64,000 bases of DNA. Origin: Croceibacterium_B sp963811255. GTDB lineage: Bacteria; Pseudomonadota; Alphaproteobacteria; Sphingomonadales; Sphingomonadaceae. This document shows positions 43,766 to 53,041 of this stretch, piece by piece. The notes under the pieces were generated by a model. It was not told the origin of the DNA, ran no database searches, and saw only the letters and a program-made list of their open reading frames with translations. Both the position numbers and the translations under genes were made by a program. Position 1 is the stretch's first letter. Each line of letters opens with the position of its first letter. The stretch covers positions 1,178,001 through 1,242,000 of the forward strand of contig CAWEQI010000003.1 in the NCBI GenBank assembly GCA_963811255.1. The letters are read 5' to 3'.

Positions 43766-44956
43766 ATGCGCGAGGCCGACGCCCCATCCGAAGCCAAGCT
43801 GCCGCGGACCGTGTGGACGCTGGGGCTCGTCAGCCTGTTCATGGATTCCTCGTCGGAGAGCATTCACGGGCTGCTGCCGCTGTTCCTCACCGTCACACTG
43901 GGGGCCAGCGTCGCGACCGTCGGCGTGATCGACGGGGTCGGCGAAGCGATCGCCAGCATCACCAAGATGTTCTCCGGCGCGCTGTCGGACCGGCTCGGCC
44001 GTCGCAAGCCGCTGGTCCTCGTCGGCTACGGCCTCGCCGCGCTGTCCAAGCCGCTGTTCCCGCTCGCCGGCAGCGCCGCGGTGGTGTTCGCCGCGCGCAT
44101 CGCCGACCGCTTCGGCAAAGGGATTCGCGGGGCGCCGCGCGATGCGTTGGTCGCCGACGTCACCCCGGCCGAGCTGCGCGGGCGCGCCTTTGGGCTGCGC
44201 CAGGCGCTCGACACCGTCGGCGCCATCATCGGCCCTCTGGCGGCGATCGCGCTGATGGCCGCGTTAGCCGACAACATGCGGCTGGTGTTTGCGGTAGCCG
44301 TCGTTCCGGCGGTCATCGCGGCGCTGCTGGTGTGGCTCGGCGTCAGGGAGACGCCCTCGCCCGGCCCGCGCGGCGTCGGTGCGCGCCCGCCGTTCCGGGT
44401 GGCCGAGCTGCGCCGCCTGCCGGGCCATTTCTGGCACGTCATTGCCATCACCACGGTGTTTACGCTGGCGCGGTTCAGCGAAGCCTTCCTGATCCTCAAG
44501 GCGCACGCCACGGGTCTGCCGCTGGCGCTGGCACCTGTCGTTCTGGTGGCGATGAGCGTGATCTACGCCGCCGGTTCCTATCCCGCCGGCGCCTGGGCCG
44601 ACCGCGCACCGTCGCGGCGCGTGCTCATCGCCGGCCTCACCTTCCTGATCGCCGCCGACCTGACGCTCGCCGTCGCCCTCACGATCGCCGCTGCCTTCGC
44701 CGGCATCGCGCTGTGGGGCGCGCATATGGCGCTCACCCAAGGGCTGCTGAGCAAGCTGGTCGCCGACCACGCGCCAATCGAGCTGCGCGGCTCCGCCTTC
44801 GGGCTGTTTCATCTGATCACCGGCCTCGCAACGCTGGCCGCCAGCGTGGCGGCGGGTCTTCTGTGGGATGCGATCGGGCCCGAAGCGACGTTCCTCGCCG
44901 GCGCCGGCATGGCCGGCGTGGCCGCGCTGATGGCATGGCGAATGCGGCACGCCTGA
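43766..44956 (+). CDS. MFS transporter
   Basis: A 396-aa major facilitator with about 12 helices. Motif A is in MFSGALSDRLGRRKPLVLVG, and DRFGKGIRGAPRDALVADVT is a conserved loop. LFMDSSSESIHGLLPLFLTV starts helix 1. ATG at 43766 is chosen for the AAAGAGGCG site; 43727 or 43739 would add residues. The substrate is unknown. Confidence 0.88.
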   Translation: MREADAPSEAKLPRTVWTLGLVSLFMDSSSESIHGLLPLFLTVTLGASVATVGVIDGVGEAIASITKMFSGALSDRLGRRKPLVLVGYGLAALSKPLFPLAGSAAVVFAARIADRFGKGIRGAPRDALVADVTPAELRGRAFGLRQALDTVGAIIGPLAAIALMAALADNMRLVFAVAVVPAVIAALLVWLGVRETPSPGPRGVGARPPFRVAELRRLPGHFWHVIAITTVFTLARFSEAFLILKAHATGLPLALAPVVLVAMSVIYAAGSYPAGAWADRAPSRRVLIAGLTFLIAADLTLAVALTIAAAFAGIALWGAHMALTQGLLSKLVADHAPIELRGSAFGLFHLITGLATLAASVAAGLLWDAIGPEATFLAGAGMAGVAALMAWRMRHA

Positions 44957-45066
44957 ACCGCGCCGGGCTCCACCCTAACCAGAGTCTAACGCGGCCTTTA
45001 CGTTCCTGCGTTAGCGCCAGTCCCGTCAAGGCTCCGACCTTCACCATTCGATGGAAGTGTCACAAC

Positions 45067-46020
45067 TTGTCCGACGCCATTGCTTGCCATCCGACGCCTC
45101 CAGCCCCGGCGACGATTGCCGCCGATCTGTATGAACGCTCGGCCCAGCTGGTCGGCATCGGCGCTTGGTCCTGCGATCTGCTGACGGAACGTCTGACGTG
45201 GACGAGCGGCGTTTTCGACCTGTTCGGTCTGCCGCGCGGCGTTCCCGTCGATCGGCGCGAAGTGCTCGAGTTCTATTGTGAGGAATCGCGTTGCACCCTC
45301 GAACGCCTGCGCTCAGCCGCCATCGCCGTGCGCTCCAGCTTCACGATGGACGCGCGTGTCATCCGCCCCGACGGCGAGGCGCGGTGGATGCGGCTAACCG
45401 CGACCACGCGGGCATCGAACCAACGCGCGGTCGAGCTCTACGGAATGAAGCAGGATGTAACCGGTGAGCGCCAACGTTGGGAACGGCTGCGGCTGCTGGC
45501 GGAGTGCGATGCCCTGACGGGCGTCGCCAACCGCGCGCGCTTTCAGTCGGAGTTCCTCGATCAACCCGCGAGGTCGCCTGCGCTCGACCGCATCGGAAGC
45601 CTGCTGTTGCTCGACCTGGACGACTTCAAGGGCATCAACGATCGGTGGGGTCACATCGCGGGCGATGCCTGCCTCTCTATCCTCGGTCGGCGGCTTCTAT
45701 CGACCTTTCCTGACGCGGTTCTCGCGGCTCGCATAGGTGGCGACGAATTCGCGGTGCTGCTCCCGCCAGGGCATTCGCCCTCCTCGGTGGAAGCGAATGT
45801 TCGCGGCCGAATGTCCGGCTTGCTGGCGCCGGCGCTATGGAACGAAGAGCTGCTCCCGATGGGGCTTTCCGCCGGTTTGGCGTTCCCGGAAACGCCCGCC
45901 GCGTTCGAACCGGAGGAACTCTTCGTCGCCGCGGACAAGGCACTCTATCTCGCCAAGAGAGAGGGCAAGAACAAGCTCAGGTGCACGGCGGAGGCCTTCT
46001 GGAAGCGAGCCGTGGCGTAG
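45067..46020 (+). CDS. PAS-GGDEF diguanylate cyclase
   Basis: A 317-aa soluble protein. A TTG at 45067 with GGAAGTG nine bases ahead is the best start; no ATG is in frame nearby. Residues of about 20-140 are a PAS domain (GIGAWSCDLLTERLTWTSGV; DGEARWMRLTATT). The GGDEF domain (about 150-310) has RARF...LLLLDLDDFKGINDRWG and the active motif AARIGGDEFAVLL. It should make c-di-GMP in response to a ligand or redox cue at the PAS. It follows the MFS gene on the same strand. Confidence 0.88.
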   Translation: MSDAIACHPTPPAPATIAADLYERSAQLVGIGAWSCDLLTERLTWTSGVFDLFGLPRGVPVDRREVLEFYCEESRCTLERLRSAAIAVRSSFTMDARVIRPDGEARWMRLTATTRASNQRAVELYGMKQDVTGERQRWERLRLLAECDALTGVANRARFQSEFLDQPARSPALDRIGSLLLLDLDDFKGINDRWGHIAGDACLSILGRRLLSTFPDAVLAARIGGDEFAVLLPPGHSPSSVEANVRGRMSGLLAPALWNEELLPMGLSAGLAFPETPAAFEPEELFVAADKALYLAKREGKNKLRCTAEAFWKRAVA

Positions 46021-46043
46021 GCGCGGCCGCGGTCATCCAATCT

Positions 46044-47057
46044 TCAGCTGACCAGCAGTTCCCCGGCGCTCGGGCTTTGCGCGAACAACTCGAGCAAGCC
46101 GCGTTCTTCCCTGCTTAGCCATTTGGTCTTGCGCGGCAGCTTCAGCCCCTTGCGCCATTTGATCTGCCGATCGACCAGCGCGACCACCGCCGGGTGGACG
46201 TAGCTCTTCCGGACGATGGCCGGCGTGTTGCCGAGCTTTTCGCTCACCTGCTCCATCAGCGCCTTGATCGTCAGCGGGCGCTCGGCGTGGGCGAGCAGGT
46301 CGAAAGCGATGGCGCTGGCGTGCCAGGTGCGGAAGTTCTTGGCGGTGAAGTGCTCGCCCATCGTTTCGCACAGGTAGGCGTTGACCTCGGCCGAGCCGAC
46401 GTGGTGCACCTCGTCGTCGTCGCCGACGTACTGGAACAGGTGCTGGCCGGGCAGATCGTCCATCTTGCGCACGAAGTGGGCGAGGCGACGGTCGGTCACC
46501 GCGACTTCGGCCAGCTTGCCGCTCTTGGCCTTGAAGCGCAGCTTGACGGTCTTGCCCGACAAGCTGACGTGGCGCATGCGCAAGGTGGTGGCGCCGAAGC
46601 TCTTGTTGGCCTTGGCGTAACTCTCGTTGCCGACCCGCACCACGCCTTCGTCGAGCAGCCGCACCACGCTGGCGATCGCCCGTTCCCGGCTGAGCCTGCC
46701 GTCGGCGAGGTCCTTCTCGACGCGCATGCGCACCTTTGGCAGCAGCTTGCCGAACGCGAGGCACTGATCGAACTTCTCGGCCTCCTGGTGCGTCCGGTAG
46801 TTCGGGTGATAGCGGTACTGCTTGCGCCCCTTGTCGTCGTAACCGGTGGCAAGGATGTGGCCGTTCGACCTGGGGCAGAACCACGCCTTGGTGTACGCCG
46901 GCGGCAGCGCTACCGCGTTCAAGCGATCGATCTCATCGCGATCGGTGATGCGCTCGCCCTCGGGGTCGAAATAGGCCCAGCCCTTCCCGCTCTTCTTGCG
47001 CGTGATCCCCGGCTGGCCATCGTCGACGTGAACGAGCTTGGGGGGCCGGGTCGCCAT
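46044..47057 (-). CDS. DNA topoisomerase IB
   Basis: A 337-aa poxvirus-like type IB topoisomerase, which relaxes supercoils through a 3'-phosphotyrosyl link. Catalytic residues: Arg in DEGVVRVGNESYAKANKSFG and Lys in the TTLRMRHVSLSGKTVKLRFK stretch, Arg/His in FTAKNFRTWHASAIAFDLLA, and the nucleophile Tyr in VRKSYVHPAVVAL. ATG at 47057 is used; a TTG further up is possible. Common in alphaproteobacteria; its physiological role there is unclear. Confidence 0.94.
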   Translation of the reverse strand: MATRPPKLVHVDDGQPGITRKKSGKGWAYFDPEGERITDRDEIDRLNAVALPPAYTKAWFCPRSNGHILATGYDDKGRKQYRYHPNYRTHQEAEKFDQCLAFGKLLPKVRMRVEKDLADGRLSRERAIASVVRLLDEGVVRVGNESYAKANKSFGATTLRMRHVSLSGKTVKLRFKAKSGKLAEVAVTDRRLAHFVRKMDDLPGQHLFQYVGDDDEVHHVGSAEVNAYLCETMGEHFTAKNFRTWHASAIAFDLLAHAERPLTIKALMEQVSEKLGNTPAIVRKSYVHPAVVALVDRQIKWRKGLKLPRKTKWLSREERGLLELFAQSPSAGELLVS

Positions 47058-47213
47058 GCCGCCGCTGAACGGGCCGCAAGCCGTTGCGGTTCCGGCGAAA
47101 TCTTTCGGAGCCAAGATGAGCTACAGGCGAAGCAATCAAGAGCGGGGTTGCCGCGCCGCCCGGCGCTCGCCATGTGGTGCCCGCGACACCCGAACCTGCC
47201 AGGAGAGCGCTCC

Positions 47214-48086
47214 ATGAACGACGTCTACACCCCGCCGAAAGTCTGGGAATACGATCCGGAGAACGGCGGCCAGTTCGCCGGGGTCAACCGCCCGACCGCG
47301 GGCGCGCGCGAGGAGCACGAGCTGCCGGTCGGCGAACATCCGTTCCAGCTCTATTCGCTCGGCACGCCCAACGGAGTGAAAGTGACGATCATGTTCGAGG
47401 AGCTGCTCGAGGCCGGCTTCTCGGGCGCCGAATACGACGCCTGGCTGATCAAGATCTTCGAGAGCGAGCAGTTCTGGTCGGGTTTCGTCGAGCTCAACCC
47501 GAACTCCAAGATTCCCGCGCTGCTCGACAAGTCCGGGCCCAAGCCGTTTCGAGTGTTCGAAAGCGGCGCGATCCTGGTCCACCTGGCCGAGAAGTTCGAC
47601 TACCTGCTGCCGAAGGACAATCCCGCGCGCGCCGAAACCCTGAGTTGGCTGATGTGGCAGATGGGCACCGCGCCGTTCATGGGCGGCGGGTTCGGTCACT
47701 TTTACGTCTATGCGCCCGAGCGCTACAAGTATCCGATCGACCGCTACGCGATGGAGACCAAGCGCATCTTCTCGGTCGCCGACATGCAGCTCGGCAAGAC
47801 CGAGTACCTCGCCGGGGCCGACTACACGATCGCCGACATCGCCAGCTACACCTGGCTCGGCAATCTCTACCACGGCGCCTATAACCGCTGCGATATTTTC
47901 CTCGGGCTCGACGAGTACCAGAATGTCGCCCGTTGGGTGAAAGCGATCGACGCCCGCCCGGCGGCGATCCGGGGGCGGCTGGTCAACACCCAAGCGATGA
48001 GTGAGCGCCACTCGATGGCCGACTTCGACAAGGTCGAGGACCGCAGCCTGTTCGACCCGGTGCGCAAGCGGCCGGACTCTCTGTGA
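47214..48086 (+). CDS. yghU: YghU-like glutathione S-transferase family protein
   Basis: A 290-aa Nu-class GST/YghU-type protein (disulfide-bond oxidoreductase). AGGAGAG precedes the ATG. The N-terminal thioredoxin fold has FQLYSLGTPNGVKVTIMFEE (Thr-Pro-Asn site), NPNSKIPALLD and VFESGAILVHLAEKF. The helical part has MWQMGTAPFMGGGFGHFYVY and the YTIADIASYTWLG N-capping box. It uses two glutathiones to reduce disulfides or peroxides. It faces away from the topoisomerase gene. Confidence 0.92.
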   Translation: MNDVYTPPKVWEYDPENGGQFAGVNRPTAGAREEHELPVGEHPFQLYSLGTPNGVKVTIMFEELLEAGFSGAEYDAWLIKIFESEQFWSGFVELNPNSKIPALLDKSGPKPFRVFESGAILVHLAEKFDYLLPKDNPARAETLSWLMWQMGTAPFMGGGFGHFYVYAPERYKYPIDRYAMETKRIFSVADMQLGKTEYLAGADYTIADIASYTWLGNLYHGAYNRCDIFLGLDEYQNVARWVKAIDARPAAIRGRLVNTQAMSERHSMADFDKVEDRSLFDPVRKRPDSL

Positions 48087-48095
48087 GCTACCCAG

Positions 48096-48188
48096 TCCCC
48101 TCCCGCTGGCGGGAAGGGGCCGGGGGTGGGAATGACCACCCTCTGAACACTCGCCCTCCCCCGACCCCTCCCGCAAGCGGGAGGAGAG
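48096..48188. repeat. CCCTCCCGC-type repeat pair
   Basis: CCCCTCCCGCTGGCGGGAAGGGG and CCCCTCCCGCAAGCGGGAGGAG flank a GGGGGTGGGAATGACCACCC stretch. Both halves match the palindrome at 392-413. It lies between convergent genes. Confidence 0.7.
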
Positions 48189-48194
48189 ATCGGC

Positions 48195-48662
48195 TCACCA
48201 AGACCAGCCGTGGCTGCCCATGACAGCCGCGGCGACGGTCACCAGAGCGAGCGTCAGCAGTCCACGGTGCATCCATTCCATGCGCGCGAACACCCTCGCC
48301 GGATCGGGCGAAGACTCCATTCGCCGGTGCAGGAAGAACGGTTCGACCACGAACAGCATCAGCGCGAACACGGCCCACAGACACACCATCGCATGCATCC
48401 ACCAGAACTGGCCATCTTCGAAGCGGCTCCACATGTCGGCGCGCCAGATCATCCACAGGCCGCTCGCGCCGGCGAGCAGCACCCACGCTCGCGCCTGCCA
48501 GACGAAGCGGCTTTCGAAGCGATGGAACGCCGCCAGCCGCTCCTCCGGCGGCGAGCAGCGGCGGATCGCCGGCATCGTCACCGTGGTGACGAAAGCCACT
48601 CCGCCGATCCACATTACCACCGAAAGGACATGGACAGCGCGGGCGAGGATGAAATCGTTCAT
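48195..48662 (-). CDS. Four-helix membrane protein, CopD-like
   Basis: A 155-aa integral membrane protein with four helices: RAVHVLSVVMWIGGVAFVTT, ARAWVLLAGASGLWMIW, WMHAMVCLWAVFALMLFV and GLLTLALVTVAAAVMG. Histidines at the membrane face (AVHVL, WMHAM) resemble heme- or copper-binding CopD-like proteins. That is a guess from the layout, not a clear domain match. It is downstream of the receptor gene on the same strand with only 12 bp between, so probably co-transcribed. Confidence 0.7.
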   Translation of the reverse strand: MNDFILARAVHVLSVVMWIGGVAFVTTVTMPAIRRCSPPEERLAAFHRFESRFVWQARAWVLLAGASGLWMIWRADMWSRFEDGQFWWMHAMVCLWAVFALMLFVVEPFFLHRRMESSPDPARVFARMEWMHRGLLTLALVTVAAAVMGSHGWSW

Positions 48663-48674
48663 CCTCGGCGGATA

Positions 48675-50966
48675 TCAGAACTTGGCGCTGGCTTCGACGC
48701 CGTAAATCCGTGGCTCGGCCTTGAACACGAAGCCGCCGGGCGAGAACTCGGCGTTGTACTTCTTGTTGAACAGGTTGGTCGCGAAGCCGGTGACGCTCCA
48801 GTTGTCCTTGCGGAACCCGGCGCGGACGTCGACCAGGTTGACCGGATTGCGCACCGTGGTGTTGTATACGTCCCACCAGGTGCGGCCGATGCGGCGATAG
48901 TCGGCCCGCAGCAGCGCCGAGAAGCCGCCGCCCAAGTCCGGCGTGTATTGCGCGCTTATATTGAGCGTCGAGCGCGAGACGTCGGGCGCCTCGTTCCCGA
49001 TCGCCGCCGGGTCGGGGAATTCCTTGATCTTGCTGAAGGTCATGCCCCACGAGGCGTTGAGCTGGAAATCCCTCGTCGGCGCCAACCGCCCCTCGAGTTC
49101 GAAGCCGTTGATCCGCTCCTTGGGCACGTTGCCGAGGTTCTGCGTCGAGTTGGCGTAGAGGTAGACGAAGAAATAGCTGTTGTGCGTCAGCGTGGTGTAG
49201 GCCGCGCCGTTGATCGTCAGCATGCCGTGGAGCCACTGCGTCTTGAAGCCGGCTTCGAAGGTGTCGGCAGTCTCCGCTTCGAACACGTCGTTGACGCCGA
49301 CTACCCCGCTGTTCGCGGCGACCACGCCGACGCCCGTCTGGTTGAAACCGCCCGAACGGAAGCCACGCGCGTAGTCGGCATACAAAGTGATGTCCTTGTT
49401 CGGCGTGAACGTCAGCGTGACATTGGGCTGCCAGTCGCTGAAATTGCGCCTCCGCACGTCACCATGATGGCTCTGCGCCGCCCCGTTCAGGAAGGCGATA
49501 TAGTTGATGTAAGCCAGCCATGCGTCCGGCGTCTCGGTCGTGTTCTTGCGGTGATCGTGGTCGTACCGGATGCCCGCGTCGATCCGGAACAGGGGAGAGA
49601 ATTGATAGCCGAGATTGGCGAAGCCGGCCCAGGCGAAGTTGTTCTGCTGGTCCGACAGGAAGGAATACTGCGGGTTGTTGGGGTTGGTGCTCGGCGTGTG
49701 ATAGACCGGGAACACGCCCTTACCGAGGTCGAGCATGTTGCCGGTCGAGATGAACCGGTCGGTCGAGATCAGATAGCCACCGAACATCCAGAACAGCGGG
49801 GTCGACGTCGGGCTCTCGAACCGCAGCTCCTCGCTGAAGGCCTTCACGTTGAGGTATTGGCTCTGGTTGAGGTCGTGGCTCCCGCTGAAGCAGGGGTCCG
49901 ACGGCTGCGCGCAAAAGGCCTCGTTGATCGGCAGGAAGTCGAACGCGTCCCCGGTGATGATCTCGCTCAGCGTATCGTATGAGGAGATGGAGGTCGCCTT
50001 GAAGCCGTCGCCGGCATAAGTCAGCTTGGCCGAAACGTTGTTGATGTCGCGGTTGTCGATGCCGGCGTTGTTGACCCGCACCGGCAGGCTGACGTCGTTC
50101 ACGTCGCCCACGATGTTGTACCAGAAGCCTTGCGTGCGGGTGCGATCGATCGACCCGCGCAAGTCGAGGTCCCACCCGCTGCCGATGTCGAACAGCAACT
50201 GTCCGCGCACCGAGTAGTCCTTGTACGGATCGGCATCCTCGTGGAGGTAGACGTTCGGGATGTAGCCGTTGGTATCCTTGTAGAGCCCGGCGATGCGGAA
50301 CTTCACGCTTTTCGCCAGCGGTCCGCTAAGCCCGCCATGGGTGTACCACCCGAACCCGTTGTCTATACCGACGGTGGCCTCGCCCTCGAGTTGGTCGGTC
50401 GGCTGCTTGGTCTTGATGATGATTGCGCCGCCGATCGCGTTGCGGCCATACAGCGCTCCCTGAGGGCCCTTGAGTACCTCGATCTGCTGAATGTCGTAGA
50501 GGTCCTGGTTGAAGGCCGACGGATTGACCTGTTGGACACCGTCGATCACCACCGCCACCGAGGGCTCGCTGTTGCGCGCTTGGCTGATGCCGCGGATGAC
50601 GACGAACGACGTGCCGACGTTCTGCGTCTGCACCAGGTTCACATTTGAGGTCAGGTTGATGAAGTCGGCCGGTTTCTGGATCCCGGCGTTCTCGATTTCC
50701 TGGCTGCTGAAGGCGGTGATCGCCGCCGGCGTGTCCTGCAACGTGTCGGCTCGGCGCAAGCCGGTGACGACGATGGCGTTGCCGCTCTGGGCCTGAGCGG
50801 ACGACTGACCGGGGATCGTTTCCTCCGTCTGGTTCGCCTGGGCAGCGGTGTTGTTGTCCTGCCGCTGCGTTTGGTTATGATCGTTCTGGGCCGTAGCAGG
50901 CACCGTATGGGCGATCGCCAGCGCAGCAACGGAAAGCCCGGCGAAACGGGAAACCATAATTTTCAT
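48675..50966 (-). CDS. TonB-dependent receptor
   Basis: A 763-aa outer-membrane beta-barrel that imports a scarce ligand using TonB energy. Signal peptide (LSVAALAIAHTVPATAQ), then a Gln/Asn-rich linker of about 40 residues, then the TonB box region (NAIVVTGLRRADTLQDTPAA), the plug (FINLTSNVNLVQTQNVGTSF; IQQIEVLKGPQGALYGRNAI) and the barrel with closing strand IYGVEASAKF. The ATG at 50966 follows GGGAGGGA. Ligand unknown; short for a carbohydrate type, possibly a siderophore or small-molecule type. The small membrane protein follows. Confidence 0.93.
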   Translation of the reverse strand: MKIMVSRFAGLSVAALAIAHTVPATAQNDHNQTQRQDNNTAAQANQTEETIPGQSSAQAQSGNAIVVTGLRRADTLQDTPAAITAFSSQEIENAGIQKPADFINLTSNVNLVQTQNVGTSFVVIRGISQARNSEPSVAVVIDGVQQVNPSAFNQDLYDIQQIEVLKGPQGALYGRNAIGGAIIIKTKQPTDQLEGEATVGIDNGFGWYTHGGLSGPLAKSVKFRIAGLYKDTNGYIPNVYLHEDADPYKDYSVRGQLLFDIGSGWDLDLRGSIDRTRTQGFWYNIVGDVNDVSLPVRVNNAGIDNRDINNVSAKLTYAGDGFKATSISSYDTLSEIITGDAFDFLPINEAFCAQPSDPCFSGSHDLNQSQYLNVKAFSEELRFESPTSTPLFWMFGGYLISTDRFISTGNMLDLGKGVFPVYHTPSTNPNNPQYSFLSDQQNNFAWAGFANLGYQFSPLFRIDAGIRYDHDHRKNTTETPDAWLAYINYIAFLNGAAQSHHGDVRRRNFSDWQPNVTLTFTPNKDITLYADYARGFRSGGFNQTGVGVVAANSGVVGVNDVFEAETADTFEAGFKTQWLHGMLTINGAAYTTLTHNSYFFVYLYANSTQNLGNVPKERINGFELEGRLAPTRDFQLNASWGMTFSKIKEFPDPAAIGNEAPDVSRSTLNISAQYTPDLGGGFSALLRADYRRIGRTWWDVYNTTVRNPVNLVDVRAGFRKDNWSVTGFATNLFNKKYNAEFSPGGFVFKAEPRIYGVEASAKF

Positions 50967-51088
50967 ACAAATCCCTCCCAGCGTCCCGCCCGCTCCTTAC
51001 GAATTTTCTTCGACGAGAGCAATTTTCGTCGGCCCCGTCGCCCCCTCTTTCCTTCGCGAGTGTTGCACTATAGGGGCACCCGCGCTGC

Positions 51089-51163
51089 TGGGGCGTAGCC
51101 AAGTGGTAAGGCACCGGTTTTTGGTACCGGCATTCGCAGGTTCGAATCCTGCCGCCCCAGCCA
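51089..51163 (+). tRNA. tRNA-Gln (anticodon UUG)
   Basis: The cloverleaf is complete. The acceptor stem TGGGGCG pairs with CGCCCCA, and the anticodon stem CCGGT/ACCGG encloses loop TTTTGGT with anticodon TTG. The T arm GCAGG-TTCGAAT-CCTGC is standard. G73 and an encoded CCA follow. A TATAGG at 51069-51074 is a probable -10 box, with a weak -35. It lies between the divergent receptor and the exonuclease gene on the other strand. Confidence 0.97.
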
Positions 51164-51175
51164 GGTTTCCCGCGC

Positions 51176-51946
51176 CTAGTCGATCTCGATCCACACCGGC
51201 GCGTGATCGCTGGTCCTCTCCCATCCGCGCACGTCACGCTCTACCCCGCCGCCGGGAAGCCGCTTCGCCACGCCGGGGGACAGCAAAAAATGATCGATCC
51301 GCAGCCCGGCGTCGCGGGCGAACGCGTTTCTGAAGAATTTCCAGAAGGTGTAGATCGTTTCGTCGGGGTAGAGCTGGCGAAAGGCGTCGGTCCAGCCCTG
51401 CTCGACGAGGCGGAACCACGCAGCGCGCACCTCCGGCGCGAATAGCGCGTCGTCGACCCAGCGTTCGGGCGCATACACGTCCTGCTCAGTTGGCATGACA
51501 TTGAAATCGCCAGCGAGAACGACCGGCGCTCCCGAGCCGAGCAACTCGGCCGCGTGTGCCGTCAGCCGTTCGAACCAGCGCAGCTTGTAATCGAACTTCG
51601 GCCCTGGGCGCGGATTGCCGTTGGGTAAATAGATCGAGGCGACGACGACACCGTTTACCGCCGCTTCGATGTAGCGGCTGTGGCTGTCGTCCGGATCGCC
51701 GGGCACCCCGCGGCGGATTTCGTGAATGGCGCCGGCGCGGCTGAGGATGGCGACGCCGTTGTAGCTCTTCTGCCCATGCCACACCGCTTCGTATCCGGCG
51801 TCGCGGATCGCCTGTTCGGGGAACTTCTCGTCGGGGGCCTTCAGCTCCTGCAGGCAGGCGACGTCGGGCCGGCTCTGCTCGAGCCAGCGCAGCAGCACCG
51901 GCAAGCGCCCGTTGACGCCGTTGACGTTGTAGCTGGCGATCTTCAC
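51176..51946 (-). CDS. xthA: Exodeoxyribonuclease III
   Basis: A 256-aa Xth/ExoIII, the AP endonuclease and 3'-exonuclease of base excision repair. Seen: KIASYNVNGVNGRLPVLLRW, the metal Glu in DVACLQELKAPDEKFPEQAI, GVAILSRAG, VVLAGDFNVMPTEQDVY (Asp/Asn), GLRIDHFLLSPGVA and RTSDHAPVWIEI (Asp-His). It starts at GTG 51946, four bases inside the end of the ligase gene (GTGA), so the two are translationally coupled. Confidence 0.95.
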   Translation of the reverse strand: MKIASYNVNGVNGRLPVLLRWLEQSRPDVACLQELKAPDEKFPEQAIRDAGYEAVWHGQKSYNGVAILSRAGAIHEIRRGVPGDPDDSHSRYIEAAVNGVVVASIYLPNGNPRPGPKFDYKLRWFERLTAHAAELLGSGAPVVLAGDFNVMPTEQDVYAPERWVDDALFAPEVRAAWFRLVEQGWTDAFRQLYPDETIYTFWKFFRNAFARDAGLRIDHFLLSPGVAKRLPGGGVERDVRGWERTSDHAPVWIEID

Positions 51947-52989
51947 GCGCCCTCGAGCACTGGGTCGAGCGCCGCGGGGCTCAGCTCGTGCTCGAGCTGG
52001 TCGCGGGTGCATTGGTCCGGGCGCTTGTCCGGCCGCCAGCGCAGAAACGTGGTGCCGTGGCGGAAGCGGCCGCCGGTCACCTGATCGTAAGCCACCTCGG
52101 CAACCAGATCGCCTTTCAGCGAAACCCATTCGCTGCTGCGCCGGCCGCGGCTCCAGCGGCTGGTGCCGCCGGGCGAGTTGCCGGTGAAGGGGGATGGTCC
52201 GCGGTCGCTCTCCAGCTTGCGCCGCAGCGCCGCCCGCTCCTCGTCCGAGAACGAGCTGGTGTAGCCGACGTAGTCGAGCTTGCCTTCTCGGTCGTAGAGC
52301 CCGAGCAGGAGCGAGCCGATCCCGCTGCCCTTCCCCTCGCGATAACCGCCAATGACGCAATCGGCGGTTCGCTGCTGCTTAATCTTGATCATCGCCCGCT
52401 CCCCCGGCTTGTAGGGCGCGTCGAGGCGCTTGGCGATCACCCCGTCGAGCGCCTTGCCGCTGCGTTCGAACCAATCGGCCGCCACTCGCGGATCAGCGGT
52501 TGCGGGCGAAAGCCGTAGCCGCGGGCCGGCTGCGTGGCCCATAAGCTGCTCCAGCGCTCGGCGGCGTTCCGACAGCGGCCGTTCGAGCAGAACTTCGTCC
52601 CCGAGCTGGAGACAATCGAACAGCATCAGCTGCGCCGGCGTCTCGCGTGAAAGTTTGGCGATGCGCGTGGCGGCCGGGTGCAGCCGCAGCTGCAGCGCGC
52701 CGAACGACAGCGCCTCGCCGACCGGCAGGACGAGCTCGCCGTCGAGCACCAGCCGCCGCTCGTCGAGCGCCCCGAGCGCGTCAGCCACTTCGGGAAAATA
52801 GCGCGCCAGCGGCTTGCCGGACTTGCTCATCAACTCGACCGCGTCGCCGTCGCGGAAGGCGAGGCAGCGGAAGCCGTCCCACTTCGGCTCGAACTGCCAG
52901 CCCTCGCCGGCCGGAATGTCGCTTTCCAGCTTCGCTTCCATCGGCGCTGTATCGAGCGCAATCGCTAGGCGGGAAAACGGTGGCGCCAT
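51943..52989 (-). CDS. ligC: ATP-dependent DNA ligase (LigC-type)
   Basis: A 348-aa ATP-dependent ligase. The adenylated Lys is in WQFEPKWDGFRCLAF (motif I), followed by LVLDGELVLP (motif III), DGVIAKRLDAPYKPGERAMI (motif IV) and IKIKQQRTADCVIGG (motif V). The OB domain follows (GSLLLGLYDREGKLDYVGYT; FLRWRPDKRPDQCTRDQL). No polymerase or nuclease domain is fused and no Ku is nearby, so it is LigC rather than LigD. An ATG at 52941 is possible. Its end overlaps xthA by four bases, linking nick sealing to 3'-end cleaning. Confidence 0.94.
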   Translation of the reverse strand: MAPPFSRLAIALDTAPMEAKLESDIPAGEGWQFEPKWDGFRCLAFRDGDAVELMSKSGKPLARYFPEVADALGALDERRLVLDGELVLPVGEALSFGALQLRLHPAATRIAKLSRETPAQLMLFDCLQLGDEVLLERPLSERRRALEQLMGHAAGPRLRLSPATADPRVAADWFERSGKALDGVIAKRLDAPYKPGERAMIKIKQQRTADCVIGGYREGKGSGIGSLLLGLYDREGKLDYVGYTSSFSDEERAALRRKLESDRGPSPFTGNSPGGTSRWSRGRRSSEWVSLKGDLVAEVAYDQVTGGRFRHGTTFLRWRPDKRPDQCTRDQLEHELSPAALDPVLEGA

Positions 52990-53041
52990 GGCCGGGAAAT
53001 GCTGCTTGTGCAGCAGCGGTTCCGCGGGCTAGCTCGCGCTC

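Noticed and set aside
48210..49982. 590-codon open frame on the plus strand opposite the TonB receptor
   Set aside because: It also crosses the small membrane protein gene; composition is a shadow of the barrel coding.
51011..51031. CGACGA-N9-TCGTCG repeat upstream of the TonB receptor
   Set aside because: Six-base GC arms are common by chance here, and it is not placed well for either the receptor or the tRNA.
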